From Bromus sterilis (lineage: Eukaryota; Streptophyta; Magnoliopsida; Poales; Poaceae), in NCBI GenBank assembly GCA_950022295.1, contig OX465601.1, positions 172,115,501-172,179,500 on the forward strand: a DNA stretch of 64,000 nt, read 5' to 3'. The position numbers and the translations under genes are program-made. The notes under the pieces were generated by a model. The model was not told the origin of the DNA, made no database searches, and saw only the letters and a program-made list of their open reading frames with translations. Below are positions 46,561 to 60,182 of the stretch, piece after piece (the stretch's first letter is position 1; the number at the start of each line of letters is the position of its first letter).

Positions 46561-49470
46561 ACATCCCCAAGCTTAATTCCTGCTCGTCCTCGAGTAGGTA
46601 AATGATAACAAGCATAATTTCTGTGGTGACATGCCACACAACCAAATAAGGACTTTTAAGTAAAGCAATCAAAGCATGCAATTCAATTCAAGTCTTAACA
46701 AGCAAGAGTCTATATTAGCGTTAACACAAGCAACAAAAGAACAAAAGGTGCAAGAGCTCTTGTTGTCCGTGACTCGAATGTCTCCAAATGGTGTTTGCGT
46801 GCAAGCAAGGGACTGGGAAGAAAGAGAAAAAAGGTTGTTGAGAACAACTATCTACTAAAGTTTCACACTTGGTCTCCTTTGGATTCTTATCTGGACTCGT
46901 CCCCAGACCACTAGCCAGGTACAAGTCAAACTGATCCACTCCCTTTCGATATTTTGAGCACTCATGCAATGGATGAGCGTGAGCAAGAAAGTTGACACCT
47001 AAAAGGCGAAACAGAAAGAAGGTGGAGGAGGAAGACAAAAAGGTGTGAAAGGCTCACATCAATGAGGACAATCATAGGCGAGAGAAAGCCATATGATAGA
47101 TATGATGTGAGGAGTAGGGATTGCCATACAACGGATGCACATGTGAGCTAAAAGCTCTCCAAGGGAACTAGTGGGGGTGCATCTAACTTGCTTGCTCAAG
47201 AAGACCTATAGCTCTTTTGAGGAGGCTCATCATTGGAATATACAAGCCAAGTTCTATAGTGTAAAAGGTCCCCACATAGCTATATGCATGATGATGATCT
47301 CTATGGAGTACAAGGGATAGAAGATGAAGTACTAGTGTGGATCTCTCAAAAGGAATAGTAGTATGCCCCCCTCTCTCTTTTTATTTTTATTTTTTCTCTT
47401 TTTCTCTTTTTTTTATTTTTGTGGTGGCCTCAATGGCTCTTTCTATTTAACTCTCATTTGTCCTCTTTGGGATCTTTTGATTTTTTTTCCTCTTTGGGAT
47501 CTTTTCCTCACTTTAGGGGCAATACTCTATATTTTACAAGAATATAGGAGATCTTTCACACTTTACAAAGGTACTCTCAAAAAGAAAATGTAACTATCAT
47601 GATGCAAATGTATGCCTCTCCCAGGATAGCAGGAAATGCAATGATACTAGCGCGTCATGTAGCAATGATTAGGGCAAGGCCCAACTAGCATGCGGCTCAT
47701 CGATCAAGCAAGTAGCATGTATGACATGAAGATCAAGTCATGAGAAGGTGGATGTTGCATGGCAATGTATCTCGGAAAGGCTATGGAAATGCCTTGTAGG
47801 TAGGTATGGTGGCTGTTTTGAGGAAAGATATAAGGAGGCTTATGATGACAGAGCGTATCATGCCAAGGGTTTGGATGCACCGGCGAAGTATGCGCCAACT
47901 CTCGAGGTGAGAAAGGGCAATGCACGGTACCGAAGAGGCTAGAAAAAGTATAGGTGGGTGGAAGTGTCAACTTTCGAATACTCACATTAGTCCTAAGAAC
48001 TCATGAACTTATTATCGGTAACTCTCAATCTAATAGGAGGTTCACAAAGAGACAGGTACCCCGAGGAGGAGTGTATGGGGGTTTGGTTATCCTTGCGCAT
48101 CCTCGACTCATGGTACGTGAGTGTACTCTAATATTCGAACCCTCTAGAGGTTAGTGATCCATCTAGTAGCTAGAGTTCTCAACAGGGGTTTTTTGGTTTT
48201 CGAAAAACACACGGATTGCCCAAAATACGACATCTATCACTAATAGGCAAGAGCTCTTGACACCAAAAGTTCAAACATTACTCTAGTCAATACCTCAAAA
48301 CTATTGCAAGTTACTACTTCAAAGAGAACATCAACTTTAACTACCTACTTTCTAGTCAAGACACAGAACTCAGTGCAACAGGAAAACTCTCTAACAAGAT
48401 AAAACATGCATCCTATAGAAAGTTCAACCTAAGACAAAAGAAAATCTCTAGAAAAACTAAAGCACTAAAACTTAACAGACCAGCAGCTAATAAAAGAAAA
48501 AGAACAACTCACAGCTAAAGGAAATAAGCATGCAAATCCTATGAGGAGTTCTAGTTCAAGCGGAGCGTGTTTCTCTCCCACACAAAAGTGTAAGTTGGGG
48601 TCTAACTTGTTACTACAGCAAACAAAGCAAAACAAACCTAGAAAAGTAAAGAGCAAGACGCTCCAAGCAAAGCACCTAACACATGAAGTGATAAAAATAT
48701 AGTGCAACGAGAGACAAACTGATGATTGTTGATGAAGAAGGGGTTGCATCGGGGGCATCCCCAAGCTTAGACGCTTGAGTCTCCTTGAATATTTATTGGG
48801 GGTGCACATGGGCATCCCCAAGCTTGAGCGTTTGACACTCCTGAATCTTCTTTCATCACCTTCCATCGTACACTTGAAAACTCCCTTCATACATAACTCA
48901 TTGTAGGCTGATTAGAGAGGTTAGTACCCTAATAAAATAATTTTCCTCTACTGCAAATAAATATTTCCAGGAAGAGCTACTGTTTCTCTTGCCTGCCCAA
49001 GAAAGTTTGCAAAGAAAAAGCAAGCTTAAGGATTGCAAAACTGCGAAAAGAAAAACCGGGGCAGAAGCTGAGAAAAACAGAACAGCAGAGAAAGGGGAAT
49101 TTTTTCGAGGTACTTCTGCAACTCAAATCAAAAAACTTTCAAAAAGACGCCTGAAAGATAATTGTATGTAGCATGCTGTCAAAACAATTCAGATCAAAAA
49201 GATGATCTGGTGATTTATCGCAAAAAATTTCGTCAAGCAGACAGAATCTGTTTCTGGACAGCAAGCACCAACTTTTGAACTTTCATGCAATCTGAGGCTA
49301 AACTTGGCACAAGGCTTGAAAAATAAAGATACAATGATGTTGCTACAGTAGTAAAAATCATCAAGACCACTAAGAACAGAACAAAAGCAAAAAATAAAAA
49401 CCTAAATTCGTTGCGGGCTGCCTCCCGAAAGCGCTTCTTTAGAGCCATTAGCTAGGCTTAAAGCAGAAGA
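46561..49470 (-). other. 3' noncoding region of element N
   Basis: Starts with the inverse of the polypurine tract (ACATCCCCAAGCTT) next to the LTR and is homologous to 10014-12944 of element A. The MITE of A is absent here. A pyrimidine-rich tract lies at about 47370-47420. No gene is supported; ORFs such as 47363-47593 and 48465-48890 are probably chance. Confidence 0.8.
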
Positions 49471-51508
49471 TCAAGTTTTTTCAAGAGAATAACTAGCCCG
49501 TGTGACGGACTCAAAAGGTAACTTAATCTTTTGCCTAGGGAAATGTTCCATCCCTTTCTTGAAAGGGAATTGGAATTTGATAGTTCCCTCTTTCATGTCA
49601 ATGTTAGCACCAACTGTGCGAAGAAAAGGACGTCCCAAAATAATTGGACAAGAGGGCTCACACTCAATGTCCATAATAGTGAAATCAACGGGAACATAAT
49701 TGTCATTGACAATGATAAGAACATCGTCGATCTTCCCCAAAGGTTTCTTTACGGAAGAATCAACAAGACGAACACCAAAAGAACAAGGATCAAAGGGTTT
49801 CAAATCAAGCATATCATACATTCTTTTGGGCATAACAGAGGTACTTGCTCCAACATCACAAAGAGCAAAACAAGAGACGTTATTTAATTTAATTTTTATC
49901 ATAGGATCCCAACCATATTCTAGCTTCCTAGGTATGTAGGCTTCTAGTCTAAGCTTCTCCTCCCTAACTTTGATTAGAGCATTGGTGATATGCTCTGTGA
50001 AGGCAAGATTAAGTGTGCTAGTGTGGGGGTCTCTAGACATCTTGTGTAGGAAACCAATAACTTCTGGTAAAGTGCAGTTGTCAAAGTATAGATCACTATT
50101 ATCTATTAGGGAAGTAGTGATATCATTTAAGCTCACTTGTTTGAAAGCATCTATGTTCATAGAGGTTTCCTCTTCTAAGGTTGAGGTGGTAGCATCACCA
50201 TTGATAGGTCCAGTGGGAATAGGGGTGTGATGGGTGCTAACAGTTTCGGCATCCTCAACTACTTGGATAGTGGCTACTGTGTGGTAGGTAGGAAGGATTT
50301 TAATTCTATCTTCTTCCTCCTTTTCTCTAGCCCATCTCTCTTTAAGTTTTCCCAGCATCCTAATGTTTTCATTAATTTGGACTTGGATGGCATTCATAGG
50401 AGTGGTTTGTCTCTCCTCGGGGGGAGAGATTCTAATCTTCAACGTCTCTACATCATGGGCTATATTATCTACCTTCGAAGAGAGGATATCTAGTTTATCT
50501 AGTTTTTCTTCCACACTCTTGTTGAAGGCTTTCTGGGTAGTGATAAAGTATTTAAGTAAGGTCTCTAGTTCTGAAGTGGAGTTTCTAGTGGTAGGATAAG
50601 TGTTGTTCCCATAGTTGTTGGATGGGAAAGGCCTAGGATTGTTGCTACCAAAGTTACTCCTATAAGCATTATTGTTGAAGTTGTTTCTAGAGACAAAATT
50701 AACATCTACTTGCTCCTAAGCAACCAAAGAATTTAAAGGAACATCTTGAGGATCAATAGAAGGTTGCTTGGTAAGTAGAGACATGATAAGGTCAACCTTT
50801 TCATTTAAAGAGGAAATCCCCTCGACAGAGTTTACCTTCTTACCGGTTGGAGCTCTCTCGGTGTGCCATTGCGAATAATTAAGCATCATCTCATCAAGTA
50901 GTTTTGTGGCAGCAACAAGTGTTGTTGACATAACGGTTCCTCCCGCGGCCGAATCCAACAGGTTCCGCGAGGTGAAGTTCAAGCCTGCATAAAAAGTCTG
51001 GATAACCATCCAGGTAGTCAGTCCATGTGTGGGGCAGTTCTTGACAAGCGTCTTCATACGTTCCCAAGCCTGGGCAACGTGTTCATTATCCAATTGCCTG
51101 AAATTCATAATGTTACTTCGCAATTGAATAATTTTAGCAGGGGGGATAATACTTCCCTATAAAAGCATCTTTGCATTTACTCCAAGAATCGATATTTTTC
51201 TTGGGTAGAGATTGTAGCCACTCCTTGGCTCTCCCTCTCAAGGAGAAAGGGAAAAGCTTCAGCTTGACGATGTCTCCATCCACTTCCTTGTACTTCTGCA
51301 TGTCGCAGAGCTCGATAAAGTTGTTTAGGTGCAAGGCAGCATCTTCTCCTGCTCCTGAGAATTGATCTTTCATGACAAGGTTAAGCAGAGCAGGTTTAAT
51401 CTCATAAGAAGGTGCTGAAGTGGCAGGTGGATCAATAGGAGTGCAGATAAAGTCACTGTTGTTGTGACTAGTGAAGTCACACAACTTAGTGTTTTCATTG
51501 GAACCCAT
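49471..51508 (-). pseudogene. gag-protease of element N, lightly damaged
   Basis: ATG at 51506-51508. The gag core has GRAKEWLQSLP and FIGKYYPP, typical of plant Gypsy gag. A single extra base in a run of six G on the plus strand (51140-51145) shifts the frame, and one in-frame TAG at about 50713-50715 follows; the frame is otherwise open to 49471. After an asparagine-rich linker and a coiled-coil-like stretch, the retropepsin-like part has ALCDVGASTSVMP (about residues 217-229 of the last segment) and IILGRPFL (about 291-298). The catalytic motif is D-V-G-A in place of D-S/T-G-A. No zinc knuckle and no RT follow. It would encode the particle protein and protease. Confidence 0.85.
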
Positions 51509-51694
51509 AGTAGCAGCAGGTATTTTTGGTATTTTTTATTAGGGACACAAAAGTAAAAACTGAAAGGTAAACTAACAAGACTAAAAAGCAAAGATAAAAG
51601 ATAGTGTGCAACTCCCCTATCTTGTAGACTGGAGTCCGGCAACGGCTCTTGAGATTTGCTATTGTCGGGACTCGCCTACTTGTAGCTCCTTGAG

Positions 51695-51712
51695 TCCCCG
51701 GCAACGGCGCCA
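51695..51712 (-). other. tRNA-Asp primer binding site of element N
   Basis: The minus strand reads TGGCGCCGTTGCCGGGGA, identical to the site of element E, about ten bases from the LTR edge at 51723. Confidence 0.9.
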
Positions 51713-51722
51713 GAAATTTGCT

Positions 51723-53337
51723 TGATGCAGAGTTGGTCAACTCTCCTCTTTGGTTACCCCAAGTGGAAGGTTGATGCAGATAGTGGCAAATTTCCCTTAA
51801 CGAAGATGCTAAGGTTTAGATTGTCTCCAGAAGGACTCATGAGGATACACTAGGTGTCACGGCGCTTGACGTGGACCTGCACACCACAAATAACTTTGCT
51901 CCCAACGAGTACAGAGGAGTTGTCAATTCCTCCGGCCTTGTCGTTTACAAAGGATCAACGCAAGAGATAAAAGGTACTAAGGAAAGTAAAAGATGAAAGT
52001 AAATTGTGGGTGTGAAAAATGATGTGAAGATGGACCGGGGTCCCGTGATTTTAACTAGTGATGTCTCTCTCCCAAAAGACGAAAAAAATGCTAGCGAGGT
52101 AAACAAATCACAGTTGGGCAATTGACAGGATTATGAAGACACCGCAATGCTAACTATGCTGCAAAGAAAGGAAGGGCTCAAAAGCAATGGGCAGTACGCC
52201 AAGGTAAGTAGACCGAAATCCATCTGCATCTACTACGAATCATCCACCTTGAGATATCTATCCAGAACATCTCGCTGGTATTAAGTTGCGAATCTCACCC
52301 AAAGTGTAAACTCAAAGCAACAGACAACTGCATTAAAAGAACTTTGCGTAAAGTAAACAATCCTTGCACCCGCAAGTACAAGCACCGTTGTTTTATCCCT
52401 GGTGGCAACAGCACATCCCCTAGTCTCATGTTTCTGTCACTCAAGCTAGACATCAGGGGGCTGAACCCACAATCGAGCATAACGCTCTCTCTTGGAGTTG
52501 CAAATAAAATACTTGGCCAAAGCAAATACCGCAACGGAGAACATGCAAGAATTTACTCAAGAACAAAATATAAAAGAGAAGAACCAAATATATTACTCAT
52601 CACAATCTGAACATAGTCTCATAATCCATCAGATCCCAACAAACTCAGCATAGCAACAACAGAAATTACATAGATGCCTCGATCATGTGAGGCAGCTCAC
52701 GAGGACTCGAAAGTGGAAGCACAAAGGGGGGAGAGATTCATCACATAGCTACTGATCACGGACCCATGGTCCATGGGGGACTACTCACGGCACATACGGG
52801 AGGCGTCCATGGCTATGGATGGTCTCCCGGAGGGGGTTTCTCCTTCCGGCAGGGTGCCGGGCAGCTTCTCCAGGCAGCCCCGATCTTGAAACGGCGGCGG
52901 CGGAACAGAGAGGTTCTCGCGAAAAAGGGATCCGTATTAGGGGTTTCTACCCCGAGGGGTAAATATAGGTGAAGGGGTGTGTCGAGGGGATCCACCAGGA
53001 AGCCAGGAGGCCTCCTGGCGCGGCCCAAGGTGCGGCCGCGCCAGGGACCCTCCTGGTCTCTGGTGGTGGCCCCCCCTTGCCTCCTTTTGTTATTCCAGAA
53101 GGTTCCTTGACGCTGATTTTTAATATAATTTTCCCGGAATTTTTTGCGCACTTTTAATGGCCGGAAAACCTGAAATACAAAAACAGCAGAAAACAGGAAC
53201 TGGCAACTGGGTGCACTGAGTTAATAGGTTAGTCCAAATTGGTTCAGAAGTGTATAAAAGTTCAAGCAAAACATGGCAAAGTCACACAAAACATGCATGG
53301 AGCAAGCAGAAATTATAGATACGTTTGGGACGTATCA
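51723..53337 (-). repeat. 5' LTR of element N
   Basis: 1615 bp, colinear with 44937-46560. The differences are scattered single bases and short indels in homopolymers. It is followed by the TSD CCATG. Confidence 0.92.
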
Positions 53338-55812
53338 CCATGAAGGCTCACATGAATGAAGTTACTAACATGCTTAATGTTCTCATGTCAAGGATACCCA
53401 TGGTGGACAACCCCGTCATCACACCCAACATTCCAAAGTTGGGAGGAGGAGATGTCACCTCCCAATCTCGTGATGATGGTAGGAATGACAACTCTTCCAT
53501 TCCCCTTCGTTGGAATGGATCGGGTGTCAATTCCGCGGTTGCTCCCCCACTGAGCTATAACTCTTTACCTCTTCCCGAGCCTCATTTTTCTCATGTAGGT
53601 CCACCTCCATCCTGAACAAAGAATCTTATCCGGTTTGGGCCTATCGCATGAAGAGGCACTTGAGGGGCTCTTCGGAGGAATTGTGGCGCATCATCAAGGA
53701 GGGCTTTCATCCTCATGACCACCGCAATATGACCCCAAGAGAATATCGGGACAACTCCATCAACAAACATGCCTTGCTCACGATCGGAAATGGCTTGAAG
53801 GAAGAGCAAAAGAATCTTGTCCGGAAGTGTGAAACGGCCAAGGAGTGTTGGGATCTTCTTGAGAAGACCCTAATGGGTAGCGCTAGCATCGGGTGCTCCA
53901 AGTTTGACAAGATTCAAGATCAAGCCGATCACTTCGTCAGAAATGAAGGAGAGTCATCCGAGGATGTTCATCAAAGATTGGTTGCTCTTGCCAACGCCAT
54001 GACGAATCATGGAAGCAAGGAAACTGATGATGAATGGATCAAAAGGAAGTTCATCACGGCTATGATCCTATACAAGAAGCATATCACCAAAGTCATTCGC
54101 CAAAGGCCGGACTTCCGTGACTTGACCTCCAACCAAGTCTTGGATGAATTTGTGGCCATGGAGATCTTGGACTCCATGGCCGAGATGAAGTTGGCCCATC
54201 AAAGTGGCACCAAGATGCTGTCCCTCACCTTGAAGGCCAAGGAAGTTCAAGTTGAGGAAGATGATGATGAAGAGGATGTTGGACCGGAGGAAACCAAGTA
54301 TGCTTACAATGAGCACATGGCTCATGCCTCAAGAAAATTTTGGGGCAACAAGAAGAATTTCAAGTCCAACACTAGTAGCTTCAAGGGCAAAGAATAAGAA
54401 CTTGCTTCAATTGTGGAAATGTGAGTAATTTCTTTGCGGATTGTCCGTATGAGAAGAAAGAAGATCATGGTGGCAAGCTCATCCGGAAGGACAAGTCCAA
54501 GTCACCATTGAACAAGAACTTTGTGAAGAAGAAGCCACAATGGGTGTTAGTGGCACATGAAGAATACTTCTTCGATGATGAGGATGATGAAGAAGGTGGT
54601 GAGATTGTGGCAACTGCCACCCTTGCCATCGCCGTCGAGTCTCCCTCATCAACTTCGCTCTTCAACTCCCCCAACGAGAATCCTCACATCATCCACAAGT
54701 GCCTTATGGCTAACACTACATCGGTAACTCCTCTCTCTAAACCGCTTACCCCCACTAACCCATCTTTGTTGGATTGTGTGGAGGAAAATGAGGAGCCCAA
54801 GGTTCAAGAAGGGAATGAGTTTGAGCTTTTCTTGTCCAAACTCAAAGGTGAAGCCAAGAGACACTTTGTGGCTCTCTTGGAACTATTAGGTGAAGCCCAT
54901 GCTCACATTGGGCAACTTGATGAGTCCATCACCGTGTTGCAAGGCCATATTCGTGACTATGCGGATGAGAATGGGGAGCTATCTGAATCTCTTGAAGAAG
55001 AGTGTGAGCTTAAGTTGTCTCTTGATGAGACTTGTGCTTGTGATATCTCTAAGCTAAAACTTGACCTTAAACATTCTAATACCATTGCTTGTGACCTCAA
55101 GACTAAAAATGATGAACTTGTTGAGGCTCATGAGAGACTTCTTGTGGACCATGAGAAAGTCAAAAAGTATCACAAGTCCTTAAAGCACGAACTCATAGTT
55201 CTCAAGAAAGCACATGTAGAAACCAACATTAAACTCACTAAAGAGATTAATACCTTTTCAACTATTATTATGGTAGAGAAACCTAGTTCCTCTAATCCTT
55301 GTTGTGAGCATATTCCTCTTATTGAGGAAAACGCTAGGTTGAAGGCACAACTTGAGAAGGGACTTGTTTCGTGCATTCAAGGAGAGAAGACTCTTAATGA
55401 CTCTTGAATTCTCAAAAGGAGGTCATTGGTAAGGAAGGCACTGGGTTTGGTGCAAGTCCATCAAATAAGAAGAACAAGAAGAAGAAGAACAAAAAGAATA
55501 AGGGCAAGGCTCCTTCTCCCTCAAAGGAAGTAACATTTGTGAAGGAAGGGGAGAAGCCTCAAGAGAAGGTGGCAAAGGTCATTAAGGGTGGTGTTGCCAA
55601 AAGGGGTGATGCCATCCCCAAGGACTTTGCTGGACCAACTAACCCCTCTTATGCTCTTTGTTGCTCTAATGATGGGCATGTGTATGCCAAATTTGTTGGT
55701 TCTTATGATGAATATATTGTTTGGTCTATTTGGGTCCCTAAGACCCTTGTTACTAATGCGAGAGGACCCATTCGTGAATGGGTACCTAAAACCAAGCATT
55801 GATTCCATGTAG

Positions 55813-58800
55813 GTGGCGGATTCCGGTGGTGTCTCATGGATACTTGATAGCGGGGTTACAAGTCATATGACCGGAAGCAAGGACATGTTGGTGGATTTTG
55901 ACTTTGGACCATCTCGAACCACCCGTGTCCAATTTGGTGATGCAAACACGTCAAAGGTATTGGGTCTTAGCAAAGTAATAATTTCTCCAGACTCGTCCAT
56001 TGAGAAATTATTATTAGTTGAGACTTGTTCCTTTAATTTACTCTCTGTTCGACAACTTGCTATGATGGGTCTTTGCACCTTCTTTGATAAAGACGTCGTC
56101 ACCTTGATGTGGAGCAAAACTCTTAAAGTAGCCTTTGTTGGACATGTGGAGGACGGTATGTATGTGGTGGACTTTTCAAAAGGCCCCACCAAAACCGCCA
56201 TGTGTCTAATGGCTAAAGTTGATGTGGGATCGCTTTGGCACCGCCGACTAGCCCATGTCAATATGAGGTCTTTGCAAACACTTCTCAAGGGTGATCATGT
56301 CACTGGACTAACAAATGTTAGTTTTGCCAAAGATCGTGCTTGTAGGGCTTGCATTGAAGGAAAGCTACATGAGAAGAAATGTCCCATCAATAATATCATC
56401 TCCACCAAGAGGCCTTTGGAGCTCATTCATATGGATCTCTTTGGGCCTCCCTCGTATGATAGTCTTGGTGGAAAGAACTATTGCTTGGATATACATGGGT
56501 CTATTTCTTCAAGAAGAAGACTGAGACCCAAGAAACCATCATCGAGTTCGCCAATGAAGCTCAACGTCAACACAACTCAAAGATATTGGCTATTAGAAGT
56601 GACAACGGCACCGAGTTCAAGAACTACACCTTGGATGAATTTCTTGGTGATGAGGGGATCAAACATCAATATTCCGTTGCCTATACCCCTCAACAAAATG
56701 GTGTTGCGGAGAGGAAGAATCGTACTCTCATTGATGCGTCAAGGACAATGATGGCGGAGTTCAAAAGTCCCTACAACTTTTGGGCGGAGGCCATCAACAC
56801 CGCTTGTCATGCAACCAACCGTCTCTATCTCCGCAAGATCTTGAACAAGACTCCTTATGAAATCATTACCGGGAAGAAGCCCAATATCAAGTACTTTAGG
56901 ATCTTCGGGTGTAAGTGTTTCATCCTCAAAAAGGGTGTTGTTTGTCTAAGTTTGAGTCTAAGACAAATGAGGGCATATTTGTTGGTTATGCTTCAAACTC
57001 TCACGCGTATAGAGTCTACAACAAGTCCTCCGAACCTGTGGAAGAATCTAGCAACGTGGAGTTTGACAAACATAATGGCTCCCAAGTGGGGCAAAGTGAT
57101 CTCAATGATGTAGGTGATGAAATTCCTCCGGAAGCCATAATCACCTCAAGATCATCACGCAAACCAAGAACAAGATGAAGGCTCTCTCTCTATCGAACAA
57201 GATCAAGGTCAAGATCAAGTCATTGATGATGGTGACGCGCCAACTGATGACCAAGATCATGTTCTCGTTCAAGGGCAAGCTCAAGATGATGAGCAAGTCC
57301 TTGATGGTGCTCCTTCTTCCGAAGATGATTCTCTCGAGCCATCTCAAGAAGCCATGGAGGAAGAAAGAGTGCGCCGAGCACTCAAGATTGCATCCCGGTT
57401 AAAGTCACAAGATCTCTCGGTGTATCAAGTGCTCGGAAGCATCAAGAAGGGGGTAACAACTCGTTGTCAATTGAGAAATTTTTGTGCCCATAATGCGTTT
57501 GATTCTTGTGTTGAACCCCAAAAGGTATTTGAGGCTCTTGAAGATCCGGATTTGCTTGAGGCCATGCATGATGAACTCAACAACTTAAAGCGCAACAAGG
57601 TGTGGTCGTTAGTGGAGAGACCCAAAGGTGATCATAATGTTATTGGGACCAAGTGGATATTCAAGAACAAGCAAGATGCCCATGGTGTTGTCATAAGGAA
57701 CAAGGCAAGGTTGGTGTCACAAAGTTATTCCCAAGTCGAAGGTATTGACTATGGTAAAACTTTTGCCCTCGTGGCCCGCCTTGAGTCTATTCGTATTGCT
57801 CTTGCTTATGCTTCCCATCATAACTTCAAGCTATATCAAATGTGAATAGTGCTTTTCTTAATGGTCCCATTAATGAGTTGGTATATATCAATCAACCCCC
57901 CGGGTTCGAGGATCCCAATTTCCCTAATCATGTATATAAACTCGACAAGGCGCTCTATGGCCTAAAGCAAGCACCACGAGCTTGGTACGAGCACCTTACC
58001 GAGTTCTTAGTCGATTATGGGTTTGAAATTGGGTAAATCGATCCCACTCTTTTTACTAAGAGGGTTGGCAGGCAATTGTTCATATGCCAACTATATGTTG
58101 ATGATATTATCTTTGGTTTGATTAACCAATTGTTTAATGAAGAATTTACTAAGCTAATGACCGACAAGTTTGAGATGTCCATGATGGGAGAGTTGGAGTT
58201 CTTCCTCGGCTTTGAATTGAAGCAATTGTCTAGAGGAACCTTCATCAACCAAGACAAATACACTCAAGACATGCTCAAGAGGTTCAAGTATGATGGTCTT
58301 AAAGTACCAAGACCCCCATGCCACTCAAGTGTCAACTTGACCTTGACCCGAATGGAAAAGAGGTAGACCAAAGGGAGTATCGTTCTATGATTAGCTCTTT
58401 GTTATACCTTTGTGCATCTAGGCTGGATATCATGTGAGTGTGGGCATGTGTGCAAGATTTCAAGCCGCACCAAAGGAGAGCCACGTTGTGGCTATCAAAA
58501 GAATCTTTCGGTATTTGGTTCATACCCCAAACTTTGGCTTGTGGTATCCTAAAGGCTCAAGCTTCAACCTCGTCGAGTACACGGATTCGGATTGGGCGGG
58601 AGACAAGGTGGAGAGGAAGTCCACTTCTGGAGGAGGCCAATTCCTTGGTAGGTCATTGGTGAGTTGGTCCTCCAAGAAGCAAAATTGTGTCTCCCTCTCT
58701 ACAACCGAAGCCGAGTATATCGCCGCCACAACTTGTTGCTAAATTATTATGGATGAGGCAAATTTTAAAGGATTACGGTGTCACTTGTGACAAAGTGCCT

Positions 58801-59043
58801 CTTTTATGTGACAATGAAAGTGCTATCAAGATTGCTTACAACCCCGTTCAACATAGCAAGACGAAGCATATTGAGATTCGTCATCATTTTATTCGAGATC
58901 ATGTGAAGCGGGGTGATATGGATCTTTCATATGTGGGTACCGGAGATCAACTTGCGGATATTTTCACCGAGCCTTTGGATGAAGCAAGATTCCGAGAGTT
59001 AAGGCATGTGCTAAATATCATTGATTCAAGTAATGTGGTTTGA
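55813..59043 (+). pseudogene. pol of element G (protease, integrase, RT, RNase H), decayed
   Basis: The domain order is that of Copia. Protease: WILDSGVTSHMTG at about 55837. The pre-integrase H-H-C-C zinc region follows at about 56235-56355. Integrase: the D, D and E residues are seen in IHMDLFGP (56427), SDNGTEF (56599) and NGVAERKNRT (56699), but a deletion near 56488 removes about eight codons after the first D and shifts the frame. More frameshifts occur near 56935 and 57175-57350. RT: the first catalytic Asp is lost in a small deletion at 57840 (QM followed by a stop); a TAA is at 58034; LYVDDIIFG is intact at about 58090. RNase H: YTDSDWAGD at about 58577 and LSTTEAEYIA at about 58700, with a frameshift near 58740. 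The C-terminal part is open to 59043. Clearly non-functional. Confidence 0.88.
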
Positions 59044-60182
59044 AGACTTGCCCACACACCCTATCTCAACATGGAATCTAGCTTGGATGTAGGCATGGAC
59101 ATAGGGGGGAGTGTTTCTCAATTCATGGGCACCCACTCCACCTATTATGCAGAAAGAGACAAAGTTCTTTCACTATGGTCATTTTCGGCGGCCCGTAGGG
59201 GTCACCCAAGGTGACAATGGTGCTTCAAAGAAGAGCATTGCCAATGAACCCAAGATACATCTTTGTGGTGTCATACCAAATAAGCTCAAACATGGTGGCT
59301 TCGGCCACTGCCCCTCTCCTTTGGAGAGTTTGTTCTCGTTTCCTAGTTTTTGGTTTTTGTTTCTTAGTCACTCCGAGATTACTCTTGAGTTTGTTTGTTT
59401 TTTTATCTCGGAGTGGCCCAACCCTGTTGTTGTTTGTTGTGTCTCCAACCCAAGCCCTTCCCCCAAAACATATAGCAAAAGCCCCCTTTCTTTGAAACTT
59501 AGGTTTTTGCTTTGCTGCCTGGGGTACTATCGCCCTGAACAGTGGTACTACCGCGCTAGGAGCGGTACTGCCACAGCTTCGAGGGGGATCAAAACTGAAG
59601 GGGTACGGGGAGGTTCGCCCCATATCCCATCCAGTCTCTTTCTCTTCTCTCTCTCTCGCAGCAGTGGCTCCAACCCCGGCACCCTCCCCGGCGTGCTGCC
59701 TCCGTGCCATCCTTCGGTGTTCTCCTCCGGTGGGATCGATCCCCACCCTCCCCGTGTGCCATGGATCCCGGTATTGCCCCGTCCCTCTCTCCTTTTGGTT
59801 CATGTTCTTGAACTTTGCAGTTAGGGCAATATGTGTATCCACTAGGTTTTTGACTACTCCTAGGCACTTTGTGAACATGGAAGGATTTCTATATAGGAAT
59901 AGAGTTAGTGTGTTGGTTTGGTTTGAACTTTTGGAGACACGGTAGTACCGGATCTAAGATCCGTGCTCACAGCCCCCAGGGCGGTATTACCGCTGGATCA
60001 CTACGGTACTACCGCTCGAGCGGTACTACCGCTCGAGCGGTACTACCGCTGGTACTGCGGTACTACCGTGCCTCCAGAGGTTGACACCTTTTCAACAGAC
60101 TTGCTTCGTTCACTCTTGTCTGGGCTTTTGTATCTCATTTGCTTTTGTGTTGTTGTGTCTTCTTGTTTTTGGGTTTGGTCAG
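59044..60182 (+). other. Spacer of element G between pol and the 3' ORF
   Basis: No supported gene. The second half (from about 59640) is conserved in element F. GGTAGTACC/GCGGTACTACCGC motifs occur at 59520-59580 and 59940-60070. An ATG at 59761 (GCCATGGATCCCGG) opens 16 codons. The end reads TTTGGGTTTGGTCAG, a good splice-acceptor shape directly before the 3' ORF. Confidence 0.6.

Larger units (their letters stand above)
44937..53337 (-). mobile_element. Element N: complete Gypsy-type element with gag-protease only
   Basis: Perfect TSD CCATG at 44932-44936 and 53338-53342. LTRs of 1624 and 1615 bp belong to the A family and look very similar to each other, so N appears younger than A. It has an exact tRNA-Asp primer site, a polypurine tract and a gag-protease region with few defects. 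There is no RT, RNase H or integrase in 5.2 kb of internal sequence, so it is non-autonomous. It interrupts the gag of element G. Confidence 0.92.
44773..55802 (+). pseudogene. gag of element G, split by element N
   Basis: ATG at 44773. The frame is cut at 44936 by element N and resumes at 53343. A one-base frameshift lies at about 53610. The UBN2-like Copia gag domain follows (53630-54250; VWAYRMKRHLRGSSEELWRI). At about 54395 a stop and frameshift precede the zinc knuckle (54403-54444), which reads CFNC...N...C with asparagine in place of the conserved histidine. A long predicted coiled coil (54830-55390) is typical of SIRE-type gag. Another frameshift near 55395 leads into a lysine-rich segment up to 55802. 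The gene would form the virus-like particle; this copy is dead. Confidence 0.85.
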
